Of a stretch of 64,000 bases of DNA, positions 51,141-58,803 are shown piece by piece. The stretch is from DASSUW01 sp963803335. Lineage in GTDB: Bacteria; Actinomycetota; Thermoleophilia; Solirubrobacterales; Solirubrobacteraceae. Made by a program: the position numbers and the translations under genes. Position 1 is the first letter of the stretch, and each line of letters opens with the position of its first letter. The notes below the pieces were generated by a model that was not told the DNA's origin, ran no database searches, and saw only the letters and a list, made by a program, of their open reading frames with translations. Location: the NCBI GenBank assembly GCA_963803335.1, contig CAWDME010000009.1:186001-250000 (forward strand), read 5' to 3'.

Positions 51141-51506
51141 CTATTGAGCGCCCTCGAGGTCGAGCCGGAGCTTGCGCGCCTCGCCGAGGTAGACGTGCTG
51201 GGGGTCGACGCCGACCGGCGGATAGCAGTGCATCAGCACGCGGATCACGCGCGGCAGCGCGCCGGGGACCGGGATCTCGCGCGTGCACAGCAGCGGCACG
51301 CGGCTCAGGCCCATGTTGCGCGCAGCGACGGCCGGGAACTCGGCGTCAAGGTCGGCGGTGAGCGTGAAGATGCAGCTGACGATCGAGTCGGCGTCGAGCC
51401 GGTTGCGCTCGAGCAGCTCGCCCATCAGCTCCTCGGTGGCGTGCAGGATCGGCTCCGCCTCGTTGGCGTCGACGGTGGTGGCACCGCGGAGAGCGATCAG
51501 GCGCAT
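51141..51506 (-). CDS. aroH: chorismate mutase, AroH class
   Basis: A 121-residue protein of the trimeric AroH class. It opens MRLIALRGATTVDANEAEPI with catalytic Arg7, and carries SIVSCIFTLTADLDAEFPAVAARN and LCTREIPVPGALPRVIRVLMH with the second active-site Arg. The class is shared with Bacillus AroH. It makes prephenate from chorismate. It is 12 bp downstream of rluB and 10 bp ahead of hisC, so a single operon rluB-aroH-hisC is likely. Confidence 0.94.
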   Translation of the reverse strand: MRLIALRGATTVDANEAEPILHATEELMGELLERNRLDADSIVSCIFTLTADLDAEFPAVAARNMGLSRVPLLCTREIPVPGALPRVIRVLMHCYPPVGVDPQHVYLGEARKLRLDLEGAQ

Positions 51507-51518
51507 TGCCGGACCACC

Positions 51519-52211
51519 CTAGCGGCGCAGCTTCGCGATCTCGGCCGCGGTCAGCCGCCGATGCTGCCCCTCTTCGAGCTTGCCGAGCCACAGCGGGCCG
51601 AAGCGCACGCGCTCGAGCGCGATCACGGGATGCCCGACGGCTTCCAGCATCCGCCGCACCTGCCGCTTGCGGCCCTCGTGGATCGTGATCTCGACCCGAT
51701 CGGCGCCGAGGCGCTTCACACGGGCCGGCGCCGTGCGCCCGTCCTCGAGCTCGATGCCGTCGCGCAGCCGCTGCAGCGCGTCCTCGCGCACCGGCGGGTG
51801 GCGGACCTTGGCGTGGTAGGTGCGCGGGACCTCGAACGACGGGTGCGTGAGCCGGTGCGCGAGCTCGCCGTCGTCGGTGAGCAGGATCAGGCCGGTCGTG
51901 TCGGCATCGAGCCGGCCGACCGGGTACAGGCGGCGCGCGCTCGGCACGAGCGAGACGATCGTCGGACGGCCCTGCGGGTCGCGCGCCGTGGACACCACGC
52001 CGCGTGGCTTGTGGACGGCGTAGACGGCGCGCTGGCCGTTCGACACGCGCACGTGGCGGCCGTCCACCGCAACCGGGATCGTGCCGTCGACGTCGCGCGC
52101 CGGGTCGCGTACCACCTCGTCGCCGACCGTCACGCGGCCGGCGAACACGAGCTCCTCCGACGCCCGCCGTGAGGCGACACCGGCATGTGCGAGGTACTTG
52201 GCGAGACGCAC
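51519..52211 (-). CDS. 23S rRNA pseudouridine synthase, RsuA/RluB family
   Basis: A 230-residue enzyme with a GTG start. An N-terminal S4 domain (MRLAKYLAHAGVASRRASEEL) is followed by the catalytic domain with the Asp in GRLDADTTGLILLT. The KRLGADRVEITIHEGRKRQVRRML segment is the family motif III. RluB acts at 23S U2605, RsuA at 16S U516; the sequence cannot decide between them by eye. It heads rluB-aroH-hisC. In many actinobacteria it follows scpB directly; here rlmN lies between. Confidence 0.9.
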   Translation of the reverse strand: MRLAKYLAHAGVASRRASEELVFAGRVTVGDEVVRDPARDVDGTIPVAVDGRHVRVSNGQRAVYAVHKPRGVVSTARDPQGRPTIVSLVPSARRLYPVGRLDADTTGLILLTDDGELAHRLTHPSFEVPRTYHAKVRHPPVREDALQRLRDGIELEDGRTAPARVKRLGADRVEITIHEGRKRQVRRMLEAVGHPVIALERVRFGPLWLGKLEEGQHRRLTAAEIAKLRR

Positions 52212-52231
52212 GACGGTGTCACGATAGGTGC

Positions 52232-53209
52232 GTGGACCTCGCGCTGCTCGACGAGACGCTCGCCGGCGAGCCCGCGTTCCGCGCCCGGCAGGTCTGGAGC
52301 TGGGCGGCGCGCGGCGCCCGCGGCTACGACGAGATGACCGACCTGCCCGCCGCGCTGCGTGCGCGGCTGGAGGCCGAGGTGCCGTTCTCGAGCCTGGAGA
52401 CGGTCAACGAGGCCCGCTCGGTCGACGGGACGATCAAGGCGCTGTTCCACACGCGCGACGGCCGGGCCGTCGAGGCCGTGCTGATGCGCTACCGCGACGG
52501 CCGCCGCTCGGTCTGCGTGTCGTCGCAGTCGGGCTGCCCGCTGACGTGCACGTTCTGCGCCACCGGAACGATGAAGTTCGGCCGCAACCTCACCGCGTCG
52601 GAGATCCTCGACCAGGTGCTGTACTTCCGCCGCATCGAGCCGGTCGACCACCTCGTGTTCATGGGCATGGGCGAGCCGATGATGAACCTGGACAGCGTGC
52701 TCGCCGCCGCCCGCCGCCTCCCGGACATCGGGATCACGCACCGGCGCACGACGATCTCGACGGTCGGCTGGGTGCCCGGCATCCGCGCGCTGACCGACAC
52801 CGACATGCCGATCCGGCTCGCGTTCTCGCTGCACGCCCCGGACGACGAGCTGCGCTCGCAGATCATGCCGGTCAACGACCGCCATCCGATCGCGTCGGTG
52901 CTCGAAGCCTGCGGCGCCTATTACGCGCGCCGCCGCCGCCGGGTGTTCATCGAGTACGTGATGCTCGCCGGGGTCAACGACACGTACCGGCAGGCCGTCG
53001 CGCTCGCCAAGCTGCTCGATCCGAAGATCTACAAGGTCAACCTGATCCCGTACAACCCAACCGGGATGTACGACGGCTCCTCGCCGGGCGCGATCGCCGC
53101 CTTCAAGGCCGTGCTCGAGGAGCACGGCGTGCGCGCGACGGTACGCCTCACCCGCGGCCGCGACATCGACGCCGCCTGCGGGCAGCTGGCGGCTAAGGCT
53201 GCGGCGTAG
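52232..53209 (+). CDS. rlmN: dual-specificity RNA methyltransferase RlmN
   Basis: About 325 residues from a GTG (VDLALLDE). It has the radical-SAM cluster motif CPLTCTFCATG (about 110-120), the GxMGxGEP motif FMGMGEPMMN, and a C-terminal Cys in DAACGQL that forms the methyl-transfer cysteine, with its partner Cys in the cluster region. It methylates C2 of A2503 in 23S rRNA and A37 in tRNAs. It diverges from the pseudouridine-synthase gene with only 20 bp between start codons and overlaps scpB at the 3' end by 17 bp. Confidence 0.93.
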   Translation: MDLALLDETLAGEPAFRARQVWSWAARGARGYDEMTDLPAALRARLEAEVPFSSLETVNEARSVDGTIKALFHTRDGRAVEAVLMRYRDGRRSVCVSSQSGCPLTCTFCATGTMKFGRNLTASEILDQVLYFRRIEPVDHLVFMGMGEPMMNLDSVLAAARRLPDIGITHRRTTISTVGWVPGIRALTDTDMPIRLAFSLHAPDDELRSQIMPVNDRHPIASVLEACGAYYARRRRRVFIEYVMLAGVNDTYRQAVALAKLLDPKIYKVNLIPYNPTGMYDGSSPGAIAAFKAVLEEHGVRATVRLTRGRDIDAACGQLAAKAAA

Positions 53210-53768
53210 TCGTCCGCGCCTCGCCGGCGCGCAGCAGCTGGTCGCGCAGCGCGGCCTCGTCCTCCGGACTGGGGTCCCACTGGGCCACGTCGGGCAGCTC
53301 GTCGAGCGAGTTGAGCCCGAACAGCTTCAGGAACAGCGGCGTGGTGCGGTAGAGGACGGCGCCGAACTGCGAGCGGCCGGACTCCTCGATCAGCCCGCGC
53401 TCGACCAGCGCGGCGGTGGCCGACTCGGAGGCGACGCCGCGGATGCGGGCGACCTCGGGGCGCGAGACCGGCTGCAAATAGCCGACGATGGCGAGCGTTT
53501 CGGCCTGCGCGGGCGTCAGCGCCGGCGTGCGCGGCCGGGCCAGCAGCCGCCGCGCGGCCTCCTCGGCGTCGGGGTGCGAGGCGAGCGCCCAGCCGCCGGC
53601 GACCTCGCGCAGCACGACACCACGGCCCTCGAGCGTCTCCCCCAGCTCGCCCAGCGCCTCGCGCACGGCGTCCTCGCCGGCCTGCAGCGCGTCGGCCAGC
53701 TCGTCGACCGACACCGGCTCAGGCGCGAGGAACAGCAGCGCCTCGATCTGGCGGGCGAGCGCGCTCAT
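53193..53768 (-). CDS. scpB: segregation and condensation protein B
   Basis: About 191 residues from an ATG overlapping the scpA stop (ATGA). It is a double winged-helix protein with LARQIEALLFLAPEPVSVDEL at the start and TPAQAETLAIVGYLQPVSRPEVARIRGV in the middle, the ScpB signature. With ScpA and SMC it forms the condensin complex for chromosome segregation. The C-terminal tail (after LPDVAQW) is low in conservation and overlaps the convergent rlmN gene by 17 bp. Confidence 0.95.
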   Translation of the reverse strand: MSALARQIEALLFLAPEPVSVDELADALQAGEDAVREALGELGETLEGRGVVLREVAGGWALASHPDAEEAARRLLARPRTPALTPAQAETLAIVGYLQPVSRPEVARIRGVASESATAALVERGLIEESGRSQFGAVLYRTTPLFLKLFGLNSLDELPDVAQWDPSPEDEAALRDQLLRAGEARTTTPQP

Positions 53769-54496
53769 GACGCCCGCACCGTGATCGGCCCGAACGGCAC
53801 TTCCTGCTCCCATGCGGCCTCCCCGCTCTTGTACAGCTCCAGCAGCGCGAACAGCGTCACCGCCACGGTCACCCGGTCGGCGTCCTGCACCGCGTCGTCG
53901 AATGAGAAGCGGCCGCGGCGCAGCAGCCCGCGCAGCAGCGCCAGGCGCTCGCCGACGGTGACGCGCGGCATCGCCATGTGGCGCAGGTCGAGCGGCGGTG
54001 GTGTGCGCAGCAGCGAGCCGACCGCCTGGCCGAGCACCTCCGGGTCGTAGGCGCGCTCGGCGATCTCCACCGACACGCGGCGCAGGGCCGGCGGCAGCGG
54101 CGCGCTGCGGTACAGGAACGCCTGGCCGAGCGCGTGCGTGTCGCGCGTCCAGCCGCCCGCGCCGCGGAAGCGGGCGTACTGGAGCATCCGCTCGAGCAGC
54201 TCCTCGGCCGCCTCGGCGGGCGCCAGCTCATCGAGCTCGTCGAGCAGCCCCTCGCCGGGCAGCATCAGCCGCGACTTGAGCTCCAGCAGTGCGGCGATCA
54301 GGACGAGGAACTCGGTCGCCGCCTCGAGGTCGAGCTCGCCCTCGGCCTCGAGGTGGTCGATGTAGGCGATCACGATCTCCGCGAGCTCGACCTCGAGCAG
54401 GTCGAGCTCCTCCCGCAGGATCAGCGAAAGCAGCAGGTCGAACGGGCCCGTGAAGGCGTCGAGGTCCAGCTCGAGGCGATGCGCGATGGTGGCCAC
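53765..54496 (-). CDS. scpA: segregation and condensation protein A (kleisin)
   Basis: A 243-residue kleisin with a GTG start. The N-terminal SMC-contacting segment FTGPFDLLLSLILREELDLLEVELAEI (about 15-41) is diagnostic. The middle is acidic (LDELDELAPAEAAEELLER), and the C-terminal winged helix contacts the other SMC head. It is the second gene of trpS-scpA-scpB, 13 bp after trpS. Confidence 0.94.
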   Translation of the reverse strand: MATIAHRLELDLDAFTGPFDLLLSLILREELDLLEVELAEIVIAYIDHLEAEGELDLEAATEFLVLIAALLELKSRLMLPGEGLLDELDELAPAEAAEELLERMLQYARFRGAGGWTRDTHALGQAFLYRSAPLPPALRRVSVEIAERAYDPEVLGQAVGSLLRTPPPLDLRHMAMPRVTVGERLALLRGLLRRGRFSFDDAVQDADRVTVAVTLFALLELYKSGEAAWEQEVPFGPITVRAS

Positions 54497-54509
54497 GCGC
54501 CTGGGAACG

Positions 54510-55520
54510 CTAGGCGGCGGGGCCGACGGACCGCTTGACAGGGCCCACGCCCATCACCTCGCGGACCTGCGTGACGACGGGCCCGGCGATGGCGCGCGCC
54601 TTGTCAGCACCGGCCTCGAGGACCTCCTCCAGCCGGGCGTCGTCGGCCCGCAGCTCCTCGTAGCGCTCGCGCACCGGGCCCAGCCAATCGACGACCGCGT
54701 CGGCCACCGCGGCCTTGAAGTCGCCGTAGCCGGACCCCTCGAACTCGCGCTCGACGTCTACCGGCGCGATCCCGCGCGCGACGGCCATGATCTCGATCAG
54801 ATTCGAGATGCCGGGCTTGTCGGGCGCGCGGACGACCTCGCGGCCCGAGTCGGCCACGGCGCGCTTGAACTTGCGGCGGATCGTGTCCGGGTCGTCGAGC
54901 ACGTAGACGGTGCCCTGCTCGGTGCCACCGGTCGTCGACATCTTGCGCTCGGGCTCCTGCAGGTCGGACACGCGCGCGCCGACCTCGGGGATCCGGGCCT
55001 CCGGCACCACGAGCAGCTCGCCGTAGCGCTTGTTGAAGCGCTCGGCGGCTCGGCGCATGACCTCCAGGTGCTCGCGCTGGTCCTCCCCGACGGGCACCTC
55101 GTGCGCGCGGTACGCGAGCACGTCGGCGGTCATCAGCACCGGATAGAAGAGCAGCCCCGAGGTGACCATCTCGCGCTGAGCGGCCGACTTGTCCCGGAAC
55201 TGGTGCATCCGGTTGAGCTCGCCGAGCGGGATCACGCTCGACATCAGCCAGGCCATCTCAGCGTGCTCCGGCACATCGCCCTGGCGGAAGAGGATGCAGC
55301 GGTCCGGGTCGAGCCCAGCGGCGATCAGGATCGCCGCCGTGTCGTAGGTCCGCTCGCGCAGCTCGGCCGGGTCGTACGGGACCGTCAGCGCGTGCAGGTC
55401 GACGATGCAGTAGATCGCCGGATCGGCGCGGTCCTGGCCGGCGACGTACTGGATGATCGCGCCGATGTAGTTGCCGAGGTGCTTGCGCCCGGTGGGCTGG
55501 ATGCCGGAGAAGATGACCAC
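54510..55520 (-). CDS. trpS: tryptophanyl-tRNA synthetase
   Basis: A 336-residue class I synthetase. The HIGH-type motif is in SGIQPTGRKHLGNYIGA. The KMSKS motif is replaced by KMSTT (193-197), a relaxed version known in some bacterial TrpRS. The GTG start is supported by the usual N-terminal MVIFSGIQPTG. Charging tRNA-Trp links it to the Trp-sensitive aroF leader. The start codon lies inside a 13-bp stem, and no ribosome site is evident. It heads trpS-scpA-scpB. Confidence 0.94.
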   Translation of the reverse strand: MVIFSGIQPTGRKHLGNYIGAIIQYVAGQDRADPAIYCIVDLHALTVPYDPAELRERTYDTAAILIAAGLDPDRCILFRQGDVPEHAEMAWLMSSVIPLGELNRMHQFRDKSAAQREMVTSGLLFYPVLMTADVLAYRAHEVPVGEDQREHLEVMRRAAERFNKRYGELLVVPEARIPEVGARVSDLQEPERKMSTTGGTEQGTVYVLDDPDTIRRKFKRAVADSGREVVRAPDKPGISNLIEIMAVARGIAPVDVEREFEGSGYGDFKAAVADAVVDWLGPVRERYEELRADDARLEEVLEAGADKARAIAGPVVTQVREVMGVGPVKRSVGPAA

Positions 55521-55549
55521 GGGGGGCGCAGTTTAGGCGCCCCCCGTGG
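55517..55549. terminator. 13-bp-stem hairpin spanning the trpS start codon
   Basis: Arms CCACGGGGGGCGC (55517-55529) and GCGCCCCCCGTGG (55537-55549) with loop AGTTTAG form a very stable stem. In the minus-strand message the trpS start GTG belongs to the 3' arm, while the loop and 5' arm follow the stop of the gene at 55556-55999 by 7 bp. It may be that gene's terminator, and if trpS is read through, it would hide the trpS start. The lack of U after the stem leaves both readings open. Confidence 0.7.
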
Positions 55550-55555
55550 CTCCAG

Positions 55556-55999
55556 TCAGGCGGTTCTCGGAACGAGCGCCAGCAGGCTGTTCAAGACAGC
55601 CGCGAGGTTGCCGCCGGTCAAGCCCGGCGGGTTGAGCAGGTTCGCGACGCCGCACAGCAGATCGCCGAGGAGGCCTCCGCCCGGGATCGCCGTTATCCGC
55701 AGGTTCACCTGGTTGAGCTGCACGCGCAGCCCGAGCAGGTTGAGGTCGAGCGGCCCGAGCGTGAGTGTCAGCACCCGGCATGCGATCTGGGCGCTCTGCG
55801 CGCTCCCGGCGTCACCGAAGTTCGACACCGGCATCCGCACGCCGTGTCGGGTGACGTGCCGATGCTTGAGCCGGCCCTTGAGCGTGCCCACGGCGAGCAC
55901 CTTGCCGCCGCGCGAGACGAAGCGGTCGATCGTGTAGGTGCCCGTGAACTTCTTGCCGTTCTTGGCGGTGCCGGTCACCGGTAGACGCTCGCAGCGCAC
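55556..55999 (-). CDS. secreted-family protein lacking its signal peptide
   Basis: A 147-residue frame from a GTG. Its content (PVTGTAKNGKKFTGTYTIDRF, then ITAIPGGGLLGDLLCGVANLL, with two Cys) resembles mature parts of a common actinobacterial secreted family of unknown function. Those proteins have a signal peptide; none is seen in any minus-strand frame of the 165 bp up to the MFS gene. The gene is therefore probably 5'-truncated or degraded. The start is provisional. Confidence 0.55.
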   Translation of the reverse strand: MRCERLPVTGTAKNGKKFTGTYTIDRFVSRGGKVLAVGTLKGRLKHRHVTRHGVRMPVSNFGDAGSAQSAQIACRVLTLTLGPLDLNLLGLRVQLNQVNLRITAIPGGGLLGDLLCGVANLLNPPGLTGGNLAAVLNSLLALVPRTA

Positions 56000-56164
56000 C
56001 GGAACGCGGTGTGTGCGTGGGGCGCGGAGTTGCGCGAGCCGGGAACGTGGCGACCCTCCCGCGGTCGCCCCTGCCCGCCGGTCAGCGAATGGACCGTGCC
56101 CATGCCGCTCCCGGCTCGCACCCCGCCGAGGACTCGATTGCCCCGGCGTGGCGGCTCCGTAACC

Positions 56165-57355
56165 TCAGGCCATAGCGAGGCGCGGCCGCGTCCGCGTCGC
56201 CTCGATCGCGAGCACGAGCGCGATCGCGGCCACGACGCTGCCGAAGATCTCGAACGTCGACTCGAGCCCGAGCGGCGTCACGACGATCCCGGCGAGGACG
56301 GCCGGCAGCGAGAGCGACGCGTAGGCGACGACGTAGAACGCCGACATCACCTGTGCGCGGTGCTCGTGGGGGATCGCCACCGACAGCGCGCGCAGCGAGC
56401 CGAGGAACGCGACGCCGAAGCCGGCGCCCCCGATCACGGCACCGAGCAGCAGCAGCGCCGCCGAGTTCTCGACCGCGGCGAGCACGATCACCAGCAGCCC
56501 CGTGGCGAGCGCGACCGACCCGGCGGCAGTCCCGAGCCACGGCGCGCTGCGCCCGAAGACCACCTGCGCGACGGCTCCCGACCCGGCGAGCACGACAACG
56601 CTGAGACCGGTCACGAGGTGGTTCTGCGTCTCGAAGACGACGGCCGAGAGCTGCGGGCCGAGCGAGAAGAACAGCCCGCCGATCGACCACGACGACAGCA
56701 CGCCGAGAGCAGCGAGCAGGAACGGACGCCGGACGACCGGCGGCACGCCCGGCTTCTGCGGCGTGAGCCGGAGGCCGGTGCGCTCCTGCACCGGCTCGGG
56801 CATCAGCAGCGCGCCGGTGAACGCGATCGCGAACAGCGTGAAGAGGACGACGTACGGGATCACGCGCGGGGCCGGCAGCAGCTGCACCGCGGTGGCGGAC
56901 ACGAGCATGCCGAGGCCGATCCCGCCGGCGCTGACGACGCCGTTGGTGAGGCCGACGCCGGCCGGGTCCTTGCGCGGATGCAGGTCGAGCAGCGCCGCGC
57001 TGGCCGCGGCGAGCGCGAGCCCGGTCGCCAGCCCCTGCAGCCCGCGAGCGACGAACAGCCACGCGACCGAGTCGGCAACCATGTAGAGGACGGTCGTCAC
57101 GAGCAGTGTCCCGAGCGCCACGAGCAGCACCGGCCGGCGCCCGACCTGGTCGGAGATCCGGCCGCCGAGGATGAGCGAGGCAAGCACGCCGAACGCGTAC
57201 GTGCCGTAGATGAGCGTGAGGACCGCGGGCGAGAAGTCCCACAGCTGGCTGTAGATGCCGTAGAGCGGCGACGGGGTGATCGACGCGAACAACGACAGGC
57301 CGATCACGGAGGCGGCGAGCGCGTAGGCGAGCCGCGGGGAAAGCGTTCGTCTCAT
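56165..57355 (-). CDS. MFS transporter, drug-exporter type
   Basis: A 396-residue protein with twelve helices. The loop-2/3 motif LGGRISDQVGRRPVLL (residues about 63-78) and the loop LLDLHPRKDPAGVG are typical of multidrug-type MFS. It is transcribed away from an ArsR-type regulator, and a long palindrome lies in the 55-bp gap, so repression by that regulator and induction by a drug-like effector are likely. The substrate is unknown. Confidence 0.9.
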   Translation of the reverse strand: MRRTLSPRLAYALAASVIGLSLFASITPSPLYGIYSQLWDFSPAVLTLIYGTYAFGVLASLILGGRISDQVGRRPVLLVALGTLLVTTVLYMVADSVAWLFVARGLQGLATGLALAAASAALLDLHPRKDPAGVGLTNGVVSAGGIGLGMLVSATAVQLLPAPRVIPYVVLFTLFAIAFTGALLMPEPVQERTGLRLTPQKPGVPPVVRRPFLLAALGVLSSWSIGGLFFSLGPQLSAVVFETQNHLVTGLSVVVLAGSGAVAQVVFGRSAPWLGTAAGSVALATGLLVIVLAAVENSAALLLLGAVIGGAGFGVAFLGSLRALSVAIPHEHRAQVMSAFYVVAYASLSLPAVLAGIVVTPLGLESTFEIFGSVVAAIALVLAIEATRTRPRLAMA

Positions 57356-57370
57356 CTGGGGAGGCCTCGC

Positions 57371-57402
57371 TTCGATATTTCCAACCTCATGGAACTATCG
57401 AA
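57371..57402. promoter_or_regulatory. 32-bp palindromic operator between MFS and ArsR genes
   Basis: TTCGATA-T-TTCCA-ACCTCA-TGGAA-C-TATCGAA: arms of 7 and 5 bases are exact inverses, with one unmatched base between them on each side and a 6-base centre. It fills the gap between the divergent starts (16 bp from the MFS ATG, 9 bp from the regulator ATG). It should be the binding site of the adjacent regulator, controlling both directions. Confidence 0.7.
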
Positions 57403-57410
57403 GTTGTATC

Positions 57411-57743
57411 ATGCCCACCGTGGCCTCCGCAGTACGGCTAGCCGAAAAGATTCGGCACCCGGACCTGGACGCGCTCGACCTCGCGACGATCATGCGCACG
57501 GTCGGCGATCCCGTCCGCCTGGCGATCGTGCGCGAGCTCACCGACGGCCGCGAGCGCGCCTGTAGCGAGCTCCAGGCCGCGCTCGGCATCCCCGCCTCGA
57601 CCGGCTCCTACCACCTCCGGTTGCTGCGCGAAGCGGGCGTGACCCGGACACGCGCCGAGGGCACGACGCGCTGGATCTCGCTCCGGCGCGATGACCTCGA
57701 GGCGCGCTTCCCCGGTCTCGTGGGTGTCCTGACGCTGTCGTGA
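57411..57743 (+). CDS. ArsR-type winged-helix transcriptional regulator
   Basis: A 110-residue protein. Winged-helix residues about 22-95 include IMRTVGDPVRLAIVREL and STGSYHLRLLREAGVTRTRAEGTTRWISL, the ArsR/HTH_20 pattern. No Cys metal cluster is present, so it is likely a metal-independent drug- or metabolite-sensing subtype. It is divergent from the MFS exporter, and its stop overlaps the FAD oxidoreductase start (GTGA), so the oxidoreductase is probably part of its regulon. Confidence 0.9.
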   Translation: MPTVASAVRLAEKIRHPDLDALDLATIMRTVGDPVRLAIVRELTDGRERACSELQAALGIPASTGSYHLRLLREAGVTRTRAEGTTRWISLRRDDLEARFPGLVGVLTLS

Positions 57744-58705
57744 CCATCGCCGTCGTCGGCGCCGGCATCGTCGGGCTGTCGACGGCGTTCGCGTGCGTTC
57801 AGCGCGGCGCCTCGGTCACGGTCTACGAGCGCGGCGAGCCGGGCGCCGCTCAGTCGGGCGGCGAGTCGCGGATCTTCCGGCACGCCCACGACGACCCGCG
57901 CCTGGTCGCGCTCGCCGTCGAGGGGTTGCCGGTGTGGCGCGAGTGGGAGACGCAGTTCGGCTGCGAGCTCGTCTCGCGCGACGGCTCGGTGCTGATCGGG
58001 CCGGCCGCGGAGGGGCGCGGAGCGCTGCTGCGCTCGGCCGGCGTGCGCGTGCGCGAGATCGCCGCGCATCCGCTCGGGCCGGGCCCGGGGTTGTGGGACG
58101 AGGACGCAGGCGTGATCCGCACCCGCGCCGCGGTCGCCGGCCTGGTGGCCGCGCTCGGTGATCGAATCGTGCGCGACGAGGTGGTCGCCGTCGGCGACGA
58201 CGGCACGGTCCGCTGCGGCAGCGCGATCTCGCGCCACGACCGCGTGATCGTCTGCGCGGGCCGCGACACCGCGCTGCTGGCCGGCCGCTTGGCGCTGCCC
58301 GTCACGGTCTCCACGCACGTGCGGCTGACGTTCCCGCTCCGCGATGGCGCCCTGACGGTTCTGCCCTGCCTTCAGGACGGCCGATTCGGGACATACGGCG
58401 ACCCGTTGCCCGGCAACGACCGCTTCGCCGTCGGCCTCGACGACGTGGCCGCCGACACGATCGCGTACGTCGCCCGGGAGCTGCCGGGCCTCGTGCCAGA
58501 GCCGGTCGAGGCGCGCAACTGCTTCGTGACCGAGCTGCCGTGGGGGCCGGACGGCATGGCGGTCTGGGAGGCCGGCCGCGCGCGGTTCTTCGCCGGCGGC
58601 AACCTGTTCAAGCACGCGCCGTGGATCGGCCGCGCGCTGGCCGCCGACGGCGTGCCCGACTACCTCCGGCCGGCGGCTGAGCTCGGGCGAACTTCGGGCA
58701 TTTAG
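57740..58705 (+). CDS. FAD-dependent amino-acid/amine oxidoreductase (DAO family)
   Basis: A 321-residue flavoprotein with GTG start overlapping the ArsR stop. The FAD-binding motif is AVVGAGIVGLSTAFACVQRG (about 4-23), followed by YERGEPG. The pattern AAVAGLVAALGD and C-terminal FFAGGNLFKHAPWIG is like sarcosine-oxidase/DadA relatives. It may oxidise a D-amino acid, sarcosine or a related amine; the substrate is not settled. Length is short (the usual is 370-390), with less of the substrate domain. Confidence 0.85.
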   Translation: MTIAVVGAGIVGLSTAFACVQRGASVTVYERGEPGAAQSGGESRIFRHAHDDPRLVALAVEGLPVWREWETQFGCELVSRDGSVLIGPAAEGRGALLRSAGVRVREIAAHPLGPGPGLWDEDAGVIRTRAAVAGLVAALGDRIVRDEVVAVGDDGTVRCGSAISRHDRVIVCAGRDTALLAGRLALPVTVSTHVRLTFPLRDGALTVLPCLQDGRFGTYGDPLPGNDRFAVGLDDVAADTIAYVARELPGLVPEPVEARNCFVTELPWGPDGMAVWEAGRARFFAGGNLFKHAPWIGRALAADGVPDYLRPAAELGRTSGI

Positions 58706-58744
58706 GGAGGCGAGATCGGCCGATCCTCGATTCGTGCTGGCTTT

Positions 58745-58761
58745 GGGTCGCATAGCGACCC
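58745..58761 (+). terminator. hairpin terminator after the oxidoreductase gene
   Basis: GGGTCGC-ATA-GCGACCC has perfect 7-bp arms and a 3-base loop, followed by TTTC on the plus strand. It stands 39 bp after the oxidoreductase stop and probably ends the ArsR-oxidoreductase unit. On the other strand the tail is AAAG, so it is not symmetrical. Confidence 0.65.
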
Positions 58762-58803
58762 TTTCCCGGCACGGACCGCCGATTTTGCGGCGCTGCCGGC
58801 GCC

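Noticed and set aside
57432..57445. Third copy of the TACGGCTAGCCG palindrome inside the ArsR gene
   Set aside because: It falls in coding sequence, matches only 13 of 14 positions and is far from any promoter of the two-component set; probably chance.
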